DNA from: Hydrangea macrophylla
Lineage: Eukaryota; Streptophyta; Magnoliopsida; Cornales; Hydrangeaceae
Assembly (NCBI GenBank): GCA_033977485.1
Contig: CM066983.1
Location: forward strand, 113,870,605 to 113,934,604
DNA length: 64,000 nt
Reading direction: 5' to 3'
This document shows positions 1 through 13,835 of the stretch, in pieces (position 1 is the first letter of the stretch; each line of letters starts with the position of its first letter). The notes beneath the pieces are model-generated. The model had not been told where the DNA came from. It did no database searches and was given only the letters and a program-made list of their open reading frames with translations. Position numbers and translations under genes: made by a program.

Positions 1-839
1 GGATTATGGTTAAGTTGAATGTTTATTATTGCATTATTTGGGTTTTCTAGCTGTGAGCCAAGGGTTGCTCACACCCACACAGGCCTTTTTGCAGGTACTG
101 CGGTGTAGGCGCCACTGCCGTGAGTCTCGAGTTATTGTGTACGTTTAGGAAGTATGTGCGTCATTTTGGATAGGCTTGTTGGAGTTGTAAATATTTGTGT
201 TAAACTTATGTTGCAAACGGATTTATGTATGTTAACTTTGGTTGACGATTGAATAGTGTTTATGATGTAAATATTTGAGGTTGAGTTGGTATATATTTGG
301 AGTTTTGACATCATGTTAGTACAAACATTGTGTTTGACGGAGTCGTGCAATTGTTTGGAGCTTCCGGATTTGTAAAACATGTTGCATGCATGAGAAATCT
401 ATGTTTTAGTTTTGGATTAAGAATTTAGGATTTGTTTATGATATTTATGGTGATTTTTGGTTGTGTTAGGGGCCTAAAAATATTGTGTTTGAAGTGGGTT
501 GAAACACCCCTTTGAGTTGGAAGTTTGATAGTCTACAAAAATAGAGTTTTGAGTAGAAAAAAATAATAATAATAATAATAATGATAAATATTGATACGTT
601 AGCTTTTACAGAAACATGCACAATTTTCTCTAGAAAACTCGAAATCGCACACCGTTTAAACCGTTGGAACCGTGTTTCAAATATTTTCTTTTTTATGTAA
701 AATTTAGGCAAAAAAATTTTAAATGACCTTATTGCCCTTGGGATTAAACTGTGCATAGACTTTATTTAGTAGTCTTTGTTTTGTTGTGTTTAGCGGGGTT
801 TTCGCTAGCGTTCCGGCCACAGCGGGTCGGGGCGCTACA
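1..839 (+). mobile_element. 3' portion of a plus-oriented LTR, cut by window start
   Basis: The stretch ends in a GC-rich tail (GCGGGTCGGGGCGCTACA) like the ends of the complete solo LTRs further right (GCGGGTTGGGGTGTGACA at 51170 and 55149). Around 606-690 it shares a recognisable block with the LTR at 52463-55149: a run beginning TTTTACAGAAACATGCA, then a C-rich CGTTTAAACCGTTGGAACCG stretch. The 5' part lies outside the window, so family, solo or paired status, and TSD cannot be determined. A short (AAT)n run sits at 562-582. No coding capacity is visible. Confidence 0.6.
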
Positions 840-982
840 ATTACAACAATTTTTTTAGTTTTGTTTTAGTGTAGATTTCAATGAAGGGTAGTTTTGGAAA
901 GTAAGTAAAAATTATATACCAAATTTGGAAAGTAGACACTAATTTTGTTGACATCACAAAATGGAATACAAGACTCACAAAA

Positions 983-998
983 TGGGACGGAGGGAGTA
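983..998. mobile_element. Stowaway MITE end (single terminus)
   Basis: TGGGACGGAGGGAG followed by TA is the reverse complement of the Stowaway terminal repeat (CTCCCTCCGTCCCA) next to its TA target duplication. No partner terminus is seen upstream. The LTR ending at 839 may have removed it, leaving a one-ended relic. Confidence 0.5.
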
Positions 999-1329
999 AC
1001 TTTCAATCCGAGCTATTGAGACAAATGTAGATATTTTAAACCCTTGGATCAAATGCTTGCCAAGTTTAGGAGAAATTTTTAGGTACCACGTGGCATGCCA
1101 CTTGATACCTCGTACCCGATAGAAGCGCGTCACACGAACAATGAAATATACCAAAAAAAAATTAAATGGTTCAACAATCCTGTGAGACGCTACCTCATTG
1201 AGTGTAGGACACCACATAGGCACACCTTGAGGGTACTAAAAAACTTCTCCAAGTTTAGATATATAAATTCTCCCATGTTGCCTCCCCCTATCTGTGAGAC
1301 TCTCCCACGTTACCTCCCCATATAATTGT

Positions 1330-1330
<1 letters not shown>

Positions 1331-1422
<92 letters not shown>

Positions 1423-1424
1423 AT
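1331..1424. repeat. (CT)n-(CA)n compound microsatellite
   Basis: About 70 bp of uninterrupted CT passes directly into about 24 bp of CA. It is translatable as a Ser-Leu/Thr-His run, which should not be read as a protein. Confidence 0.95.
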
Positions 1425-4400
1425 AAGTTTTCCTATCCTTCCTCACTCTATCCATCTCGCTCTTCATTAACTTCAGTATCGCGCGTCGACCACCATTGCA
1501 GTAAATACCTGGAGGTATTCATATTCTCTCTCTATACATTTTCAGCTTTGGGTATATCATAGCAAGGTTCTGAGCACAAGTATTTTTGGAACTTTAATCA
1601 TGTTTGGGTCTTTATTTTTGCTTTTATTTTTGTGGGGTTTACAAATATATTTTTTTTTGTGGGTTTGTCAATGTTGCTTTTGTTTCCCTCATTTGTTTGG
1701 CAGATCAATTGCATGTACTGCGTTGGATGATGTATAATGAGATGTCTATTCAATTTCCATGGTTTTATGGAGGAAGGTCACTGCGTTTAGGAAGTTTTTT
1801 TTTCTTTTTCTTTTTTTTCCTCTTGAAATAATACTCATGGCAGATCGAGCCTCCATTTGTGTAATATTCATGGTTGCTGGTTAATTGTTTAAATAGGTTG
1901 AGTGATCCAAACCAATTGGTGGAATTATATTCTGAAAACTGCAATTGGTAGTCAACAAATCATCTTGATTTTACGCATGAAATTGCCTTTCTCCCTCTGT
2001 GTTATTTTTTCTTTTCTACAAGTTTTGACATCTCTCAGTCTTGGCAGTAATTAAGCATAGTGAGTTCAAGAATGAAAAATTAGTCTACATCATTTTCCCC
2101 CTTTTTTAGTCTCTGGGCATTAGTAGCTAAAAGGGTTTTTTTTTATACGTACACATTCTTCTTTTTAATATTTTTTTTCCTTTTCCTGTGAATATCATTT
2201 ATTTTTGTGACTTTTCCCTTTTCTTCCCTCTCTATCCATAGATCAACCAATTATAGTTTTATTGCTTGACATTACTGTTATGTTCAGTTTGTTTCTAAAT
2301 GAAACTTTGGCTTACTCATTTACTTGGGGTCTTCTATTTTAATCTCTTGGCTATTTTTTTTTATTTAAAAAGACAATGCTATGGTTCCAAATTTTTTAGT
2401 CACACATTCAATATTGGTGACCCCAATTGATTTGGGTATATCCACCTCTCTCCTTCTAAATTTTAGCCTTGAATTTATTCCCTATTTTATTTTTTATTTT
2501 TTGCTCAACAATAAATTTTAGCATTGATTTATTTGAGGCATAACCAAAAAAAAAAATTATCAAACATTACTCTCCAAATCATCAAACAAAAACTTCAATT
2601 TGTTTTGATTTTGTCTTTTATTTTATCTTTCAATTGTGCAAAAGTTGTCCTTGGAGAGTCTCGATCTATTGAATTTATTAGAGGAACTGTGATAGTTATG
2701 CAATTGATATTGAGTCAAATTGAATCGTTTTGGGTGCTAGAAAAAAAAAAACACATATAGAAGCATTTAATTGAAAGTTGCCCTTGGAGAGTATTTTTTC
2801 TTCTAAAACAAAAGAATAAATTTTATTACCCATTGTGGTTTTTTTTTCCTTGCAGTTTTTTTTTTTCTCTTTTTATTTTATCTTTCTTCTTCTTCTTCTT
2901 CTTCTTTATTTTATTTCATTAGTTGCAATGACTTGAGATCTCTATGATCTTTTCGGATGCTCTTTGAATGAATAGTAGGTAACACTAAGGTGGGAATTTG
3001 GGTTGGTCTATTCAGTTTTGACGGGTAGTGCTATGGTGGTTTTTTTTTTTTTTTTTTTAATGCCAATTGAAATATCTATCTAATTTAACATTTACTTTTG
3101 TAGGTTAGTAAAGTTGTTTTATTCTGCAAGTCAATTGAAGAGCTTCTTGAAAAGGTAGAGATCTATAACATATGAATTGTCTACTTTGAATTCCTGTTTT
3201 GTTTGTAAGGTGCTCAATATTTGTTTTACAAATTGATCACCATCTTTCTTTTGGCTTTGTCTGGTACAAATTTTTTGAATTGATTCGATGACTTAGTACG
3301 TAATTTGTGAAATTCAAAATACAACTAACTCTTCTTTTTTCTTTTTTCTTTTTTCTTTTTCTTTTTTCTTTTTTGCGTTGTGTCCTCAGACACGGGTTAG
3401 TGCTAGTATAATGATAATGTACATTTGTGTGTCAGACAGAGCAAAGAGGGAGACTGAGTGGGAAAACTGTAGAATTTTAACCAATTCTTTCGGTTTCAGA
3501 TTTTTCTATACTCTATTTTAACCAAATTGTTATATAGTAAACCAATTGACTTAACATAGATCTTGTTAATCTTATTCATAGACCAAACAAATTTAATAAA
3601 AGATAAAAAAAAAAAATTCAAAGAGTATGTGTAGATATATCACCCAATACTACCTTAAATTTCAATCAAAGTCACATATCATAAATTAATAGTGTGTTTG
3701 ATAACCCAATTAAGTGCTGAAAATTAAAGTCAGCACTTATTTCTTTTCCAAGCGTTTGACAATGTACTACTTAATTGAAAAAGTATTGAAAAATTTACTG
3801 AAAACTTTAAGTGCAAATTTTCTACTGAAAAAATCACCGAATGCAGTTTATTTCGGTATTTGAAACACCATTTTCATTATTGCAAATTCAATCAACTAAA
3901 ATTTTCAGTACTTAAAATTCAGCACATCATTTTCAGTTTTATCAAACGGATCCTAAGAGTGAGACCACCAAATAAGTGAATGGATCATATCTCTAAGAGT
4001 ATCATGACCCGTTTTTGGAAATCTGGACTTGAGCTATGAAAATTAAATGTTACAAAGATTGAAAAAAAAAATCAAAAAATTAAAGTCAGTGTAGTGGTCA
4101 GTGCACTTAAGATCCTCTCTCTCTCTATATATATATATGCACTACCTTTTACCAGAAATTTAGAATTCCCACTCACTTTTAACACCATTACTGAGGGAAA
4201 GGCCCCAAGTAATGAGCCCATCCTCTAATAATTTTGTTTGGGTCCTCACTTCTTAGAGGGCTCTTGCAGTAGGTAAGCACTCGAAAGAGAACTACTACCA
4301 CCCAACCACCAACCCAACCTAACCCTCTCGTTCCAAGCCCCACAAGGGCCCCAAACAGTTGGCCTCAAAAGCAAGAAAGCCACTTAGTACCTCAAATAGT

Positions 4401-5160
4401 CAAATGCCAAAGGGCAAAGAGCACTACGCATAATCAATGATGAATATAGATATAGCCCATCCCTACCATCTATGTATCTTTAATTGCAGACACCAGATCA
4501 TGTGAAACGTAGATTTTTTTTTTTTTTTTTTCTCGTCCTGAATTTCAGAAAACTTTCAAGTCCGAAACCCAGATGGAGTTTCAGTGAGACAGACATGTAA
4601 GGATCCATCTAAATTATACTAAGAAAATAAAAGGAAACTAAGCAGAAAAAAAGAAGAAGAAACAAGCAAGAGAAAATATCAATTCATTCATTCAAGCATA
4701 GACCCACAATGAAACAATGCTCAGCTATATAGAGAAAATGAGCTCATGTGATAGGCACATGATTGTAACTAACTGGCAGCTGGAAATTAGAAAAAGAAAA
4801 GAAAAATCAAAAGAGATGAGATAGTGTTTGGGTACAAGGGTGATGTGATCAGGATCCTAACAAGACACCTTTCTGTTTCTTATGGATAGAAATTCACAGA
4901 AAAATGTTCGTGCACAATCCAAAAAATGTGTTCCAGCAAGTTAGCAACCAACAAAAACCCAATATTATTGCAATATATTCTACTTCCATAAAAAGTTTTG
5001 AGATTGGCAATATACATGAGAATACAATGATGTGTTCTAGAATAAGAAACTGTCTGTAAATCCCCCTCGAGATGGGGTTTTGGAAACAGCCGAAGTGGGG
5101 GACTCGCCTAATATTCATGTTTACACGTCGGATTAGCATTGACCAAAACTTTTACAATCC
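1425..5160. other. T-rich intergenic DNA without a recognisable gene
   Basis: No open frame here resembles a protein. It contains long T tracts, a (TTC)n run near 2882-2907, a (CTTTTTT)n run near 3333-3373, a CT-TA microsatellite near 4111-4138, and the MITE listed separately at 3690-3955. The right end (about 4860-5447) probably includes the 3' untranslated and downstream region of the minus-strand RNR1-like gene. I see no exact polyadenylation site. Confidence 0.6.
3690..3955. mobile_element. hAT-like MITE
   Basis: The left end TAGTGTGTTTGATAA and the right end, read in reverse (TAGGATCCGTTTGATAAA), form imperfect terminal inverted repeats. The arms contain mirrored AGTGCTGAAAATT/AATTTTCAGTACTT blocks. 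TIRs of the TAGG-GTTTGATAA kind are common in plant hAT-derived MITEs. The flanking 8-mers do not match, so the target duplication is eroded or the bounds are a few bases off. Confidence 0.5.
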
Positions 5161-5447
5161 AGTCAGTAACCAGGTGAATAATTCAACCATTGCCCAACAG
5201 AATCAGTTTTCCATACAGTTGCAAAGTTGGCTCTTGACTTGACTTGACATACAACATGGCATAGGTTGTCACTTTTGGCAGAAGCTGGTGTATAGGTATC
5301 TATTTTGCTCGGGTGACACCTGAATCAGCTTTCGATTATGGGCTTCCAACTACTTGAAATTGTGTAGGACTTGTGGTGCTTGAATGATCAATTTCCCATA
5401 AATTGTTAGATGTAGAGGGACATGGTAAGAATAACAAAAGTTTCACT

Positions 5448-8400
5448 TTAAATGGATTGAACGACCTCTTTAATAGAGAGAAAGTCATCACGTGGATGAG
5501 CTTCTTCCACCTGAACTTCCACTTCATCACCAATTTGATTCCCTACAGACACCGATGCGGAGGCTTGAAATCCTACCTGCAAATAGTACACACGTAAGCT
5601 AAAAAGACAATCAAACACCACATTGCCGGTAAACTATGACAGCCACAACCTGAAGCCCTAAATCACAATTTCACGTGTTACTTTGAGTTCTATGAAATAA
5701 TGTCATCAATTAGGTTCACCGCTTTCTCGTTTCAAACTATCGCGAAGCTCTAATATTTTGATGATGCCCTATGCATACAATATTGGAGTCTGAAGAAATG
5801 AAAACTTTCAAACCAACAAGATTTTAACCCTCTTAACCATGCAGCTAAAGGTTAAAAGTAACTTCAATTACTTTCAGGTCACTAGATTGAATTAACAAAT
5901 ATACGTTTTTGATAGATCTGTGGACTGTGGAGGCACAAATATATTTGCAGGCAGATTTAAACGTTAATCAATCTAGTAATCTATTAAGAATGTGTGCATG
6001 CTCATATCCTTAGCTCATTTATGAAATGAGTAACCACATACGATGTACAACATGTGGAGCCCAGAGCATGAAGAGCTGGTGGGGACCTTCTAATGGGAGA
6101 CTAGCTATCAGTTATCCCAATAAGCATCTTCATCGTAGGAGGCAACAAAAACTAGACTCGCACCAATTACATACCTGGTTAGTGCAGGTCAAACGTAGTT
6201 GAATGAGTCAATGAGCACACACCCAACGTGAACTTTAGAGTGAGAAGATTTTCTCCAACGCTGTTGACTAAATGAATAAAATCTTACTCATCAACAGAAT
6301 TCTCTCACTTACATCATGACAAACTGACCAGATACCTTCTCCAAAATTCTTAATACAGGCTTGCATATAATTATTCAACACTATCTCGAAGAAAGATATT
6401 GAAAATCGACTATAATCACGACGCCATTCAGCATGGTATAGAAGTTGTCTACAATATAGACTCAAAATGTGATTCCAGAAAGAATTCTTGTATTCTGAAG
6501 TTTATCTATTGCTTCAGAAAACGTCGTGTGCAATTGCACTGACTGTGTGCTTACCTCCAATAACAGTAAAGCAGCAATCCGATCTTTGATAAATCTAAGG
6601 ATCAATGCACGGAACCTTTTTCTTTTCGGCTGCCTTCTCAAGTATTCTAACATCCAATATCGAAGACTGCTGCTACAGAGCTTCCTTACTACTCTAACAC
6701 GCATGTTTGTTATGGATGCTATCCCTTCCAGCTGACCGGCTGAGAAAGGAGGAGCATCGCCTCTAAGAAATGCTTTCACCTGCACACATGCATGAATGCC
6801 ATGAATAAAAAAACAATACTACATCATCTTTTTTCCTTCTTTTATCTAACTTTCAGACTGAAACTCATGTTTCAATAAATCCCGGAAAGGATATTGGGCA
6901 ATGAAATCTCCTGAATTACGACATTTAGAACTTTAAAACAAACGGATATTGGGCTATGCAGCATGGGCACCCCATTTGAGTGCCTTTCCGAAAAAGACAA
7001 GTGCCGACTTGTGTCAGGCACACGCGCGGGCACTTGTCAGACATGCGGTCGACAGTGGACATCGCAAGGTGGCTGATTTGAAAATGATTTAAAATTTTGA
7101 GGTTAAAGTCTTAAGATAATGACATGGGAGAGGAGGTAAGTAACAAATTTATTTGAAATTTTAGAAAATGGGAGGGGATACTGCATGTTATTGCATAATT
7201 AAACAAAAAATTATAATTTTTACTTTGCTGTGTCCGTATTTCACATTTCTTACATATTCAGCGTCTCTGTGTCCGTATTCGTGCTACACAGACAGTGGGA
7301 GTAATGGCAATGTTACTTTCCTCTAATGACTAATAAGGCTCCCAACCACTTGTCCAACTAGTGTAGATGCACCATCCAGGGTACAGTTCCTGTATAACCG
7401 CAAGTGCCTCACTCTCCAGGATCATTTTTTATTTAATGATGCTGCTTGCTTCAGATTTTAACTTAAGAAAACGACGAAACAACTTAATTCAAACTGGTGC
7501 ACTTTGAAAGACTATCAAGAAGCATGATGGGTTCTAGTGTCCCAAAAGATTCACCTGATAATGAGCAATAAGATCCATATATCTACGGATGGGAGATGTA
7601 AACTGGACATAACCAGGAAGCCCCAAAATTCCATGGCGAATTGGGTTCCTGAAATCGAATTCCGCACCACGCATTATTTTAACAATAGAAGAGCTCCTAA
7701 CAGGTCCTTCTGGAAGATGGTCAAATGCAGACGCATCAATTGATTGGGGCTGTCCTCTATAGGGCAAAGGAATGTTATTAGAAGAACCATAAGTGGCCAC
7801 AGCTTCCCCACAGAGTATCATCATTTCAGAGACAAGCCGCATCGCAGGATCAGCTTGGTTTTCAACATATAGCTTGATCAGTGGCTCTGGATCATCTGGA
7901 TTGGCCACCTTAATTCGCGTTTCTAATGTAGCTGTGTCAATAGCACCCTGAATAATGATTAAATGAGAAAGTCAAATTAGTATTAAGAGACTAACGAATC
8001 AATTTTTCCCTACAAGAAACCTAGCAGTATGCAAGTCCCAAAAAATGAAAATCAATAAACTTCCAAATTTTCCCGACAACTTTTGACAATGTCAAAATTT
8101 ATTTCACTTTGACAAAATACAGCCCAACCTGTTGGCGACGCCATTGTAAACGAAGACCTGCAGCCTCAGACAGAATTCTCAGTTCAACCTCTTCTTCCAG
8201 GTTCAGGTGAAGTAGCTCTGTCGCACTCTCGTATGTCAGCATATAGGTCGGTTTGATGATTGAGTTATCCATCATGCATTCTGAAATGCTATTACCCAGA
8301 TATGAAGTAAGATTATCGCATGTAAAAAAACAACTTTCTGTAAAAAATAAGTCTATTGCAAAATCGTAAATTCCAATTTATAACACTGACTTAGTACACG

Positions 8401-11400
8401 TAATGATAGTTAAGAAGCAGTGAGTTAAATCAAAATGCAAAGTGGATATGACACTTCACGGAACCATTACCACAATTATCCTACAAAGTGGATATGATAT
8501 CACTGTTGGAGTTAAATGCCCTTCCTGGGATTTTTATGGAAATGAATGGCTTCGTCTTTTATAAGTACAGAAAGCCTACATATACACAAGTGGCTTTTAA
8601 ATTACAATCGTGGAATGACTACCAAAAAACATAACTAAATTCATTTCAGAGTCCATATAAGACGGATTATTCAATTTCCATAGGATTTCCCACAACACAA
8701 CAAAATTTACACTGGAGAATATTTTCGAATGGTTTCATATCCCACTGCCCAAAAGGTTGCTTGACATTCCTAAAGTTCAAGCAATTAACTCAAGTAACAT
8801 ATGCAATGCTAGAACAGTACCTGCCATCAGTGTGCAGAACAACGGACACTGTAACAGCATTGCACAGCTTTCCTTGCTTCAAGCTCATTCCCTCCATGGC
8901 AAGTTTCTCAGGAAACATTGGATAAGTAGCGGTGGGCAAAAAAACAGAAGTTCCTCTTCTCATTGCCTCTCTGAAAAGCAAGAACTCCATTACAAGACGG
9001 CATCGAGGGCCCCACTGTGGCACTTTAGGTCATTTTAGGAATCTCAGAAGTACCTTTCAATTATGCTCCCAGGTCGAACCAAGTTAGTTGGATCTGCAAC
9101 ATGTATCCAAATTTGGATGCGGCCATCCTGCAGCCTTGTTGCACTCAGGGCATCGTCAAGCTGCATATTTTTGGTCATTTAGAAATTTGAGAGTGATATG
9201 CATTCAATAACAGATACATAATTAAGACAAGTTTGACAGATTTCAAACAGCATACTGTGTAAAACACCAAAAAATAAGAGTATAAAGCATATTTTTACCT
9301 CGTCTGCCTCATCAACATCGATGGCGTAAACCTTCAGATGAGTTAGGTCTCTTCTGTCAATCTAAAACAAATAGCAACAAACGAACATTTTGCAATAAGT
9401 GGTCAGAAATATGCACAATAAGTATTCTGCAACATTGAATCTTCATTTTTTCTTCTTCTTATACTTGGGATCTAAATTTTTAAAAAGGGTAGGGTCTTTT
9501 GATCGCATGGAGAACTCATATACACCAACCAAGCCATCATGATTAATACAAGACCCCACTTAGCCCATGTGGACAAGACATACCTCCACATTAGCTCCAT
9601 AACCTATTTGGTCTAGATCTATTGCATGTGACAGCTTTTCAATGTACTATTTTTCCTGCTAAGATTAACAAAAGCTAAAACCCTAACACAAGTAAGATCC
9701 ACACATAGATGGCATTATTTGAAATGTACAGGGTAGTCTTTAACTTCCCTAGCTAAAGCCAGGATCATTTTCATTTTCTTAACCACTTGGTCAGAAAAAT
9801 AAATCCAACTAAAGGAAGAAATTATGCTTCATATTGCATTTAACTTATGCATGCCATCGCGCTTTCGGTGGGGGTCCATTTTTTTCCCCTTCTAGGTAAA
9901 GCCTCCTTGAAGTATCAACTAATGGAACTTATGCATGCCATTGCCCTATCAAGGGGTCCATTTTTGGCCTTTCTTCCAAGTAAACCTCCTATAAGTATCA
10001 ACTAGTGAGGAGGAATGATGACAAAGAATCTATCATTTCTCTCTCTTTCATTTTCCAAAAGTAGGATTTTTTTTTGCTCTACCAAGGCTGTGTATATTGC
10101 AACAAGCAACAACCTAGGCCATCAAGTTTCTGTTTCTCTAACCAGCATTGCTTTCTTGTCCATCTTGTCTTTAGGCACCAAACTAAGGTTGCTCCTTATG
10201 CGGGCACTCTTTCCTCTCTGTTGTGAAAGAAACATTTTTAGATTAGAGTGTAAGAACCAGTGGAATTTATTAGCTCATTTTATGTGTCGGCAGCAAGGAG
10301 AAAGAGGGAAGATTCTCCCTGCCACCTCAGCTGTCATGTGTACTAACTCAAGTCAGTCCAGTAATTGAAGCTCATCGAGGCGTAACAACCATTAAGGTGT
10401 TGCCCCATCAGTGTTTAGAAGGACTCCCTAACCATTCATATTCACAACCACATGTACAGGGCAGGATAGAACTATACAAAATTACGTTTTTGATTGACAT
10501 AACATTGGTTTTATGGAGCTAAAAAAAAATCAAGTTCTAACTCTTTATTCTCTAAGAATTTTCTTTCACAAACAGTAAAATCTAAGCCTAAGGAACTAAT
10601 CTAAAGTGGTATAACTAGCACAATATCTTCAGCACTGCTAGATCACCTAGACTTAGAAAATAAGCTTACCTCATCTGGGTCAGATGAGTCTGACAGGAGA
10701 CTTTCAGCAGCTGATAAAATCTCGTCTGAGTAATCCGTACGAATGTTTAACTTTAACAGATCAAGATTGACATGTACTGGAAAGTACCCAATATCAATAA
10801 GGAGATTTACTGCTGAAGATGTTGTTTTTACCAGTCCCATTGCCTTCAGGATCTGGTAGGAAGAAAATAGTTATGACGTGGAAAATAAAGAGGAAAAAAA
10901 AAATGAATGTGTGCATGCATGAGAACATGTTAATGAAAATTGTGCCTGAGAAACGATGAAAATTGGGCTTGAGGAACATTATCTGATGATTTCATCTTCC
11001 AACTAAAAATCATACAAGTAATTTATATGATTATTTTAAAATATAGATACATTTTGTGGATGGGGAAATGGTGGGGTGGGTGTATGGGTGGGTGTTTGGG
11101 AAGGGGTTGGGTGGTGTTCAGGATTCTTACAATACTGTGATGATTCAATTTGATAAAAGCAACACCTAACTATAAAAAGTCAAATTGAGTCAAAAAAAAT
11201 TACCGCCCCCGCCGTTTTCTTTTGGTCATCATTTCTGCAAGCATCTATGGCATAAGCTTCAAGAGACTCGATTCTGTGTTGAATTTTTTCTTCACGCTTC
11301 CATGAAGATTTTGGAGGTTTCGCATGTAGAGGCATTGCCTTGGCAGATTTCAGTAACTGTACAAACTCAAGAAATTCCTTATCAGCCTCCTCCTTAGCAA

Positions 11401-12069
11401 GCTTCCTTCGCAGAAGTTCTTCTACCTAGTCGTTTCAAACAGATGGAACCCCAGCTTTAAAATGACCAGAATCCAAGGAAAGAATTAAATACTTTTCCCA
11501 TGCATCGGACTATAAAAATATGAGGAGGAGAACAAGAAAATAATGTAATAAATATCACTAGTTTGACCTCATGTCAACTAAAACTGAGTCAAGGATGATT
11601 GAGGAAGTACAAGAAAAAGGAAAGAAAAAATATATGAAGATGTTACATTAGGGATCAAACTAGCATACACTTCATACTATGAAAATAGTAAAGTACTTTA
11701 TCACTCTTGCAACTGGAATCAGAACCTAAACTAGTAAGTTGAAAGCTTTAATCCTCGATGCTACTAATCAAATTATGATCCATCAAAAATTGAGAATATC
11801 TTCCAAAATTGAGTTCCTAAACTGGTTCTCGTTCAATGTCAAGTTCTTAATTCTCTAAAATTGAGTTTTTTTTTTTTTCCCTACTAAGTACCAATATATT
11901 AGAGGCACCCAAGGAGGACGAACCCATATACAAAAGAGGAGGAAAAAATAAAAATTTACAACCTTAAGCAATCCAAGACCTCTACAAAATGTCCCCCAAA
12001 AGAGGACCCTCCTCAAAGATCCAAGCTAAGTACTAGGGGGTATTTGATGTAATTTGGATTCAGGTTTTC

Positions 12070-12120
<51 letters not shown>

Positions 12121-12301
12121 AGTGGGAGGATAGCAAGAGGGAAGGTGCAAAAGTGTCTTCCAAACCTGATCATAGGAGAAAAATGCACAAGAGACAAAAT
12201 AGGAGATACGAACATAGAGAGAAGTGGGAGGATAGCAAGAATTCCAAGCCTTATCATAGGAGAAAAATGCACAAGAGACAAGATAAGAGAGGAGAAAATA
12301 G

Positions 12302-12362
<61 letters not shown>

Positions 12363-13757
12363 CTACATCCCTTCGTACCTCACCCCTGCTACACCACTAC
12401 ATCCCCCTTGAACCTTTACACAGGCTTATGTATAAGCTCAAACATACCAGAAGACACCTAGCAAATCATCCATAGAAGTGGCACCCCAGAAAGGCAGAAA
12501 CGCTTTGCGACCAGACGGTCTTTGTAAGACACGTTAGTACCAGTTTGTTAGAAATTATTTAACTACGTACGACAAAGTAGGTAAGCACCGATAACATAAA
12601 CTCTCAAAACGGGACTTGCAGCCATGAAAATTTCAAACGAATTTTCTCACCAAAAAAACGAAATGAAATTAAGACCTGGCCTAAATACAAATACAATATC
12701 ACCTTAGTATTCCCATTTCAAACCTGTTGACTGCATCATTATCCCAACGAGGGGACTCAGGGGAGAAAAGTTGACATCAGGTTTATACTCGTACATTAAA
12801 GATCTAGTACAAAGAATCATACATTTTGAGGGTGCTCTAAAAATCTTCATGCATGTCTTTGATCTAACCATAGAACTTGTGCATAATTATCCTTAACAAC
12901 ATACCCAAAAGAAGCAAGTTTGAACATGCCACATCCCATCATGTCTTGGGTAACTATTGCTTTTTTCGGAATTAAAAGTACAATTCTATGACATTGGGTT
13001 TTGACACGAAGAATTAAAAAAGAACAAATTTGCATATGCTCTGCCATAAAACTATAGAGAATCTTAGACCATCTCCAATGCTAAATGCTATTTTCGTCAT
13101 GCCAAACCTATATTTTGGCATTGTTGTAGTATTAAAATGTTATACTTTGGCATATGTGCTCCAATGGTATATGTCAAATGAAATGCTATTTCTTTCTTTG
13201 TATTGGACAAATTTAAGGTATTGACTTGTTGGTATGCCAAATTATAGCATAGTCCTCCAAAAACACATCTCCAATGGTGTGCCAAAGGTCATGCGGTCAT
13301 GCCAAATTATAGCAATGCCAAAGGCCATGCTAAATTTGGCACAATATAGCATTGCTATAATTTGGCATGAGTTTTGGCATGCCATTGGAGGGGTTTTTTT
13401 GTAGGCCATGCTATAATTTGGCAATAGCATGAGGTATAGCATGCCCATTGGAGATGGTCTTAGAACGTTTAACACGTGCCTTTTATAGATCTCTCTTTCT
13501 CAGCCACTTCAGTTGTCTTCTCAATCAAATCTTTGCCACCCATAGTAGGCGATTGGATAAAAGATCTACTATTTGAATTGAATAGTGAACGGTCACTAGA
13601 AAAGTATTTCAGCTTCAGCTTTTGATAATTTACCATAAAATATAGAAACTGCACCACATATTCAAGCTGATATATCAAGTTCGATTGCAAAGATCAAAAC
13701 TTGCTTTGGTTTCAAATTGATGCAACTGAAATGATTCCAACAAAGAAAGGAGAAGTG

Positions 13758-13835
<78 letters not shown>

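Noticed and set aside
1326..1562. Open frame of Ser-Leu and Thr-His runs
   Set aside because: It is a translation of the CT/CA microsatellite and has no domain or splice context.
12054..12461. 135-codon Arg-Glu-rich open frame
   Set aside because: It is read through GA arrays and a tandem duplication inside an RNR1 intron.
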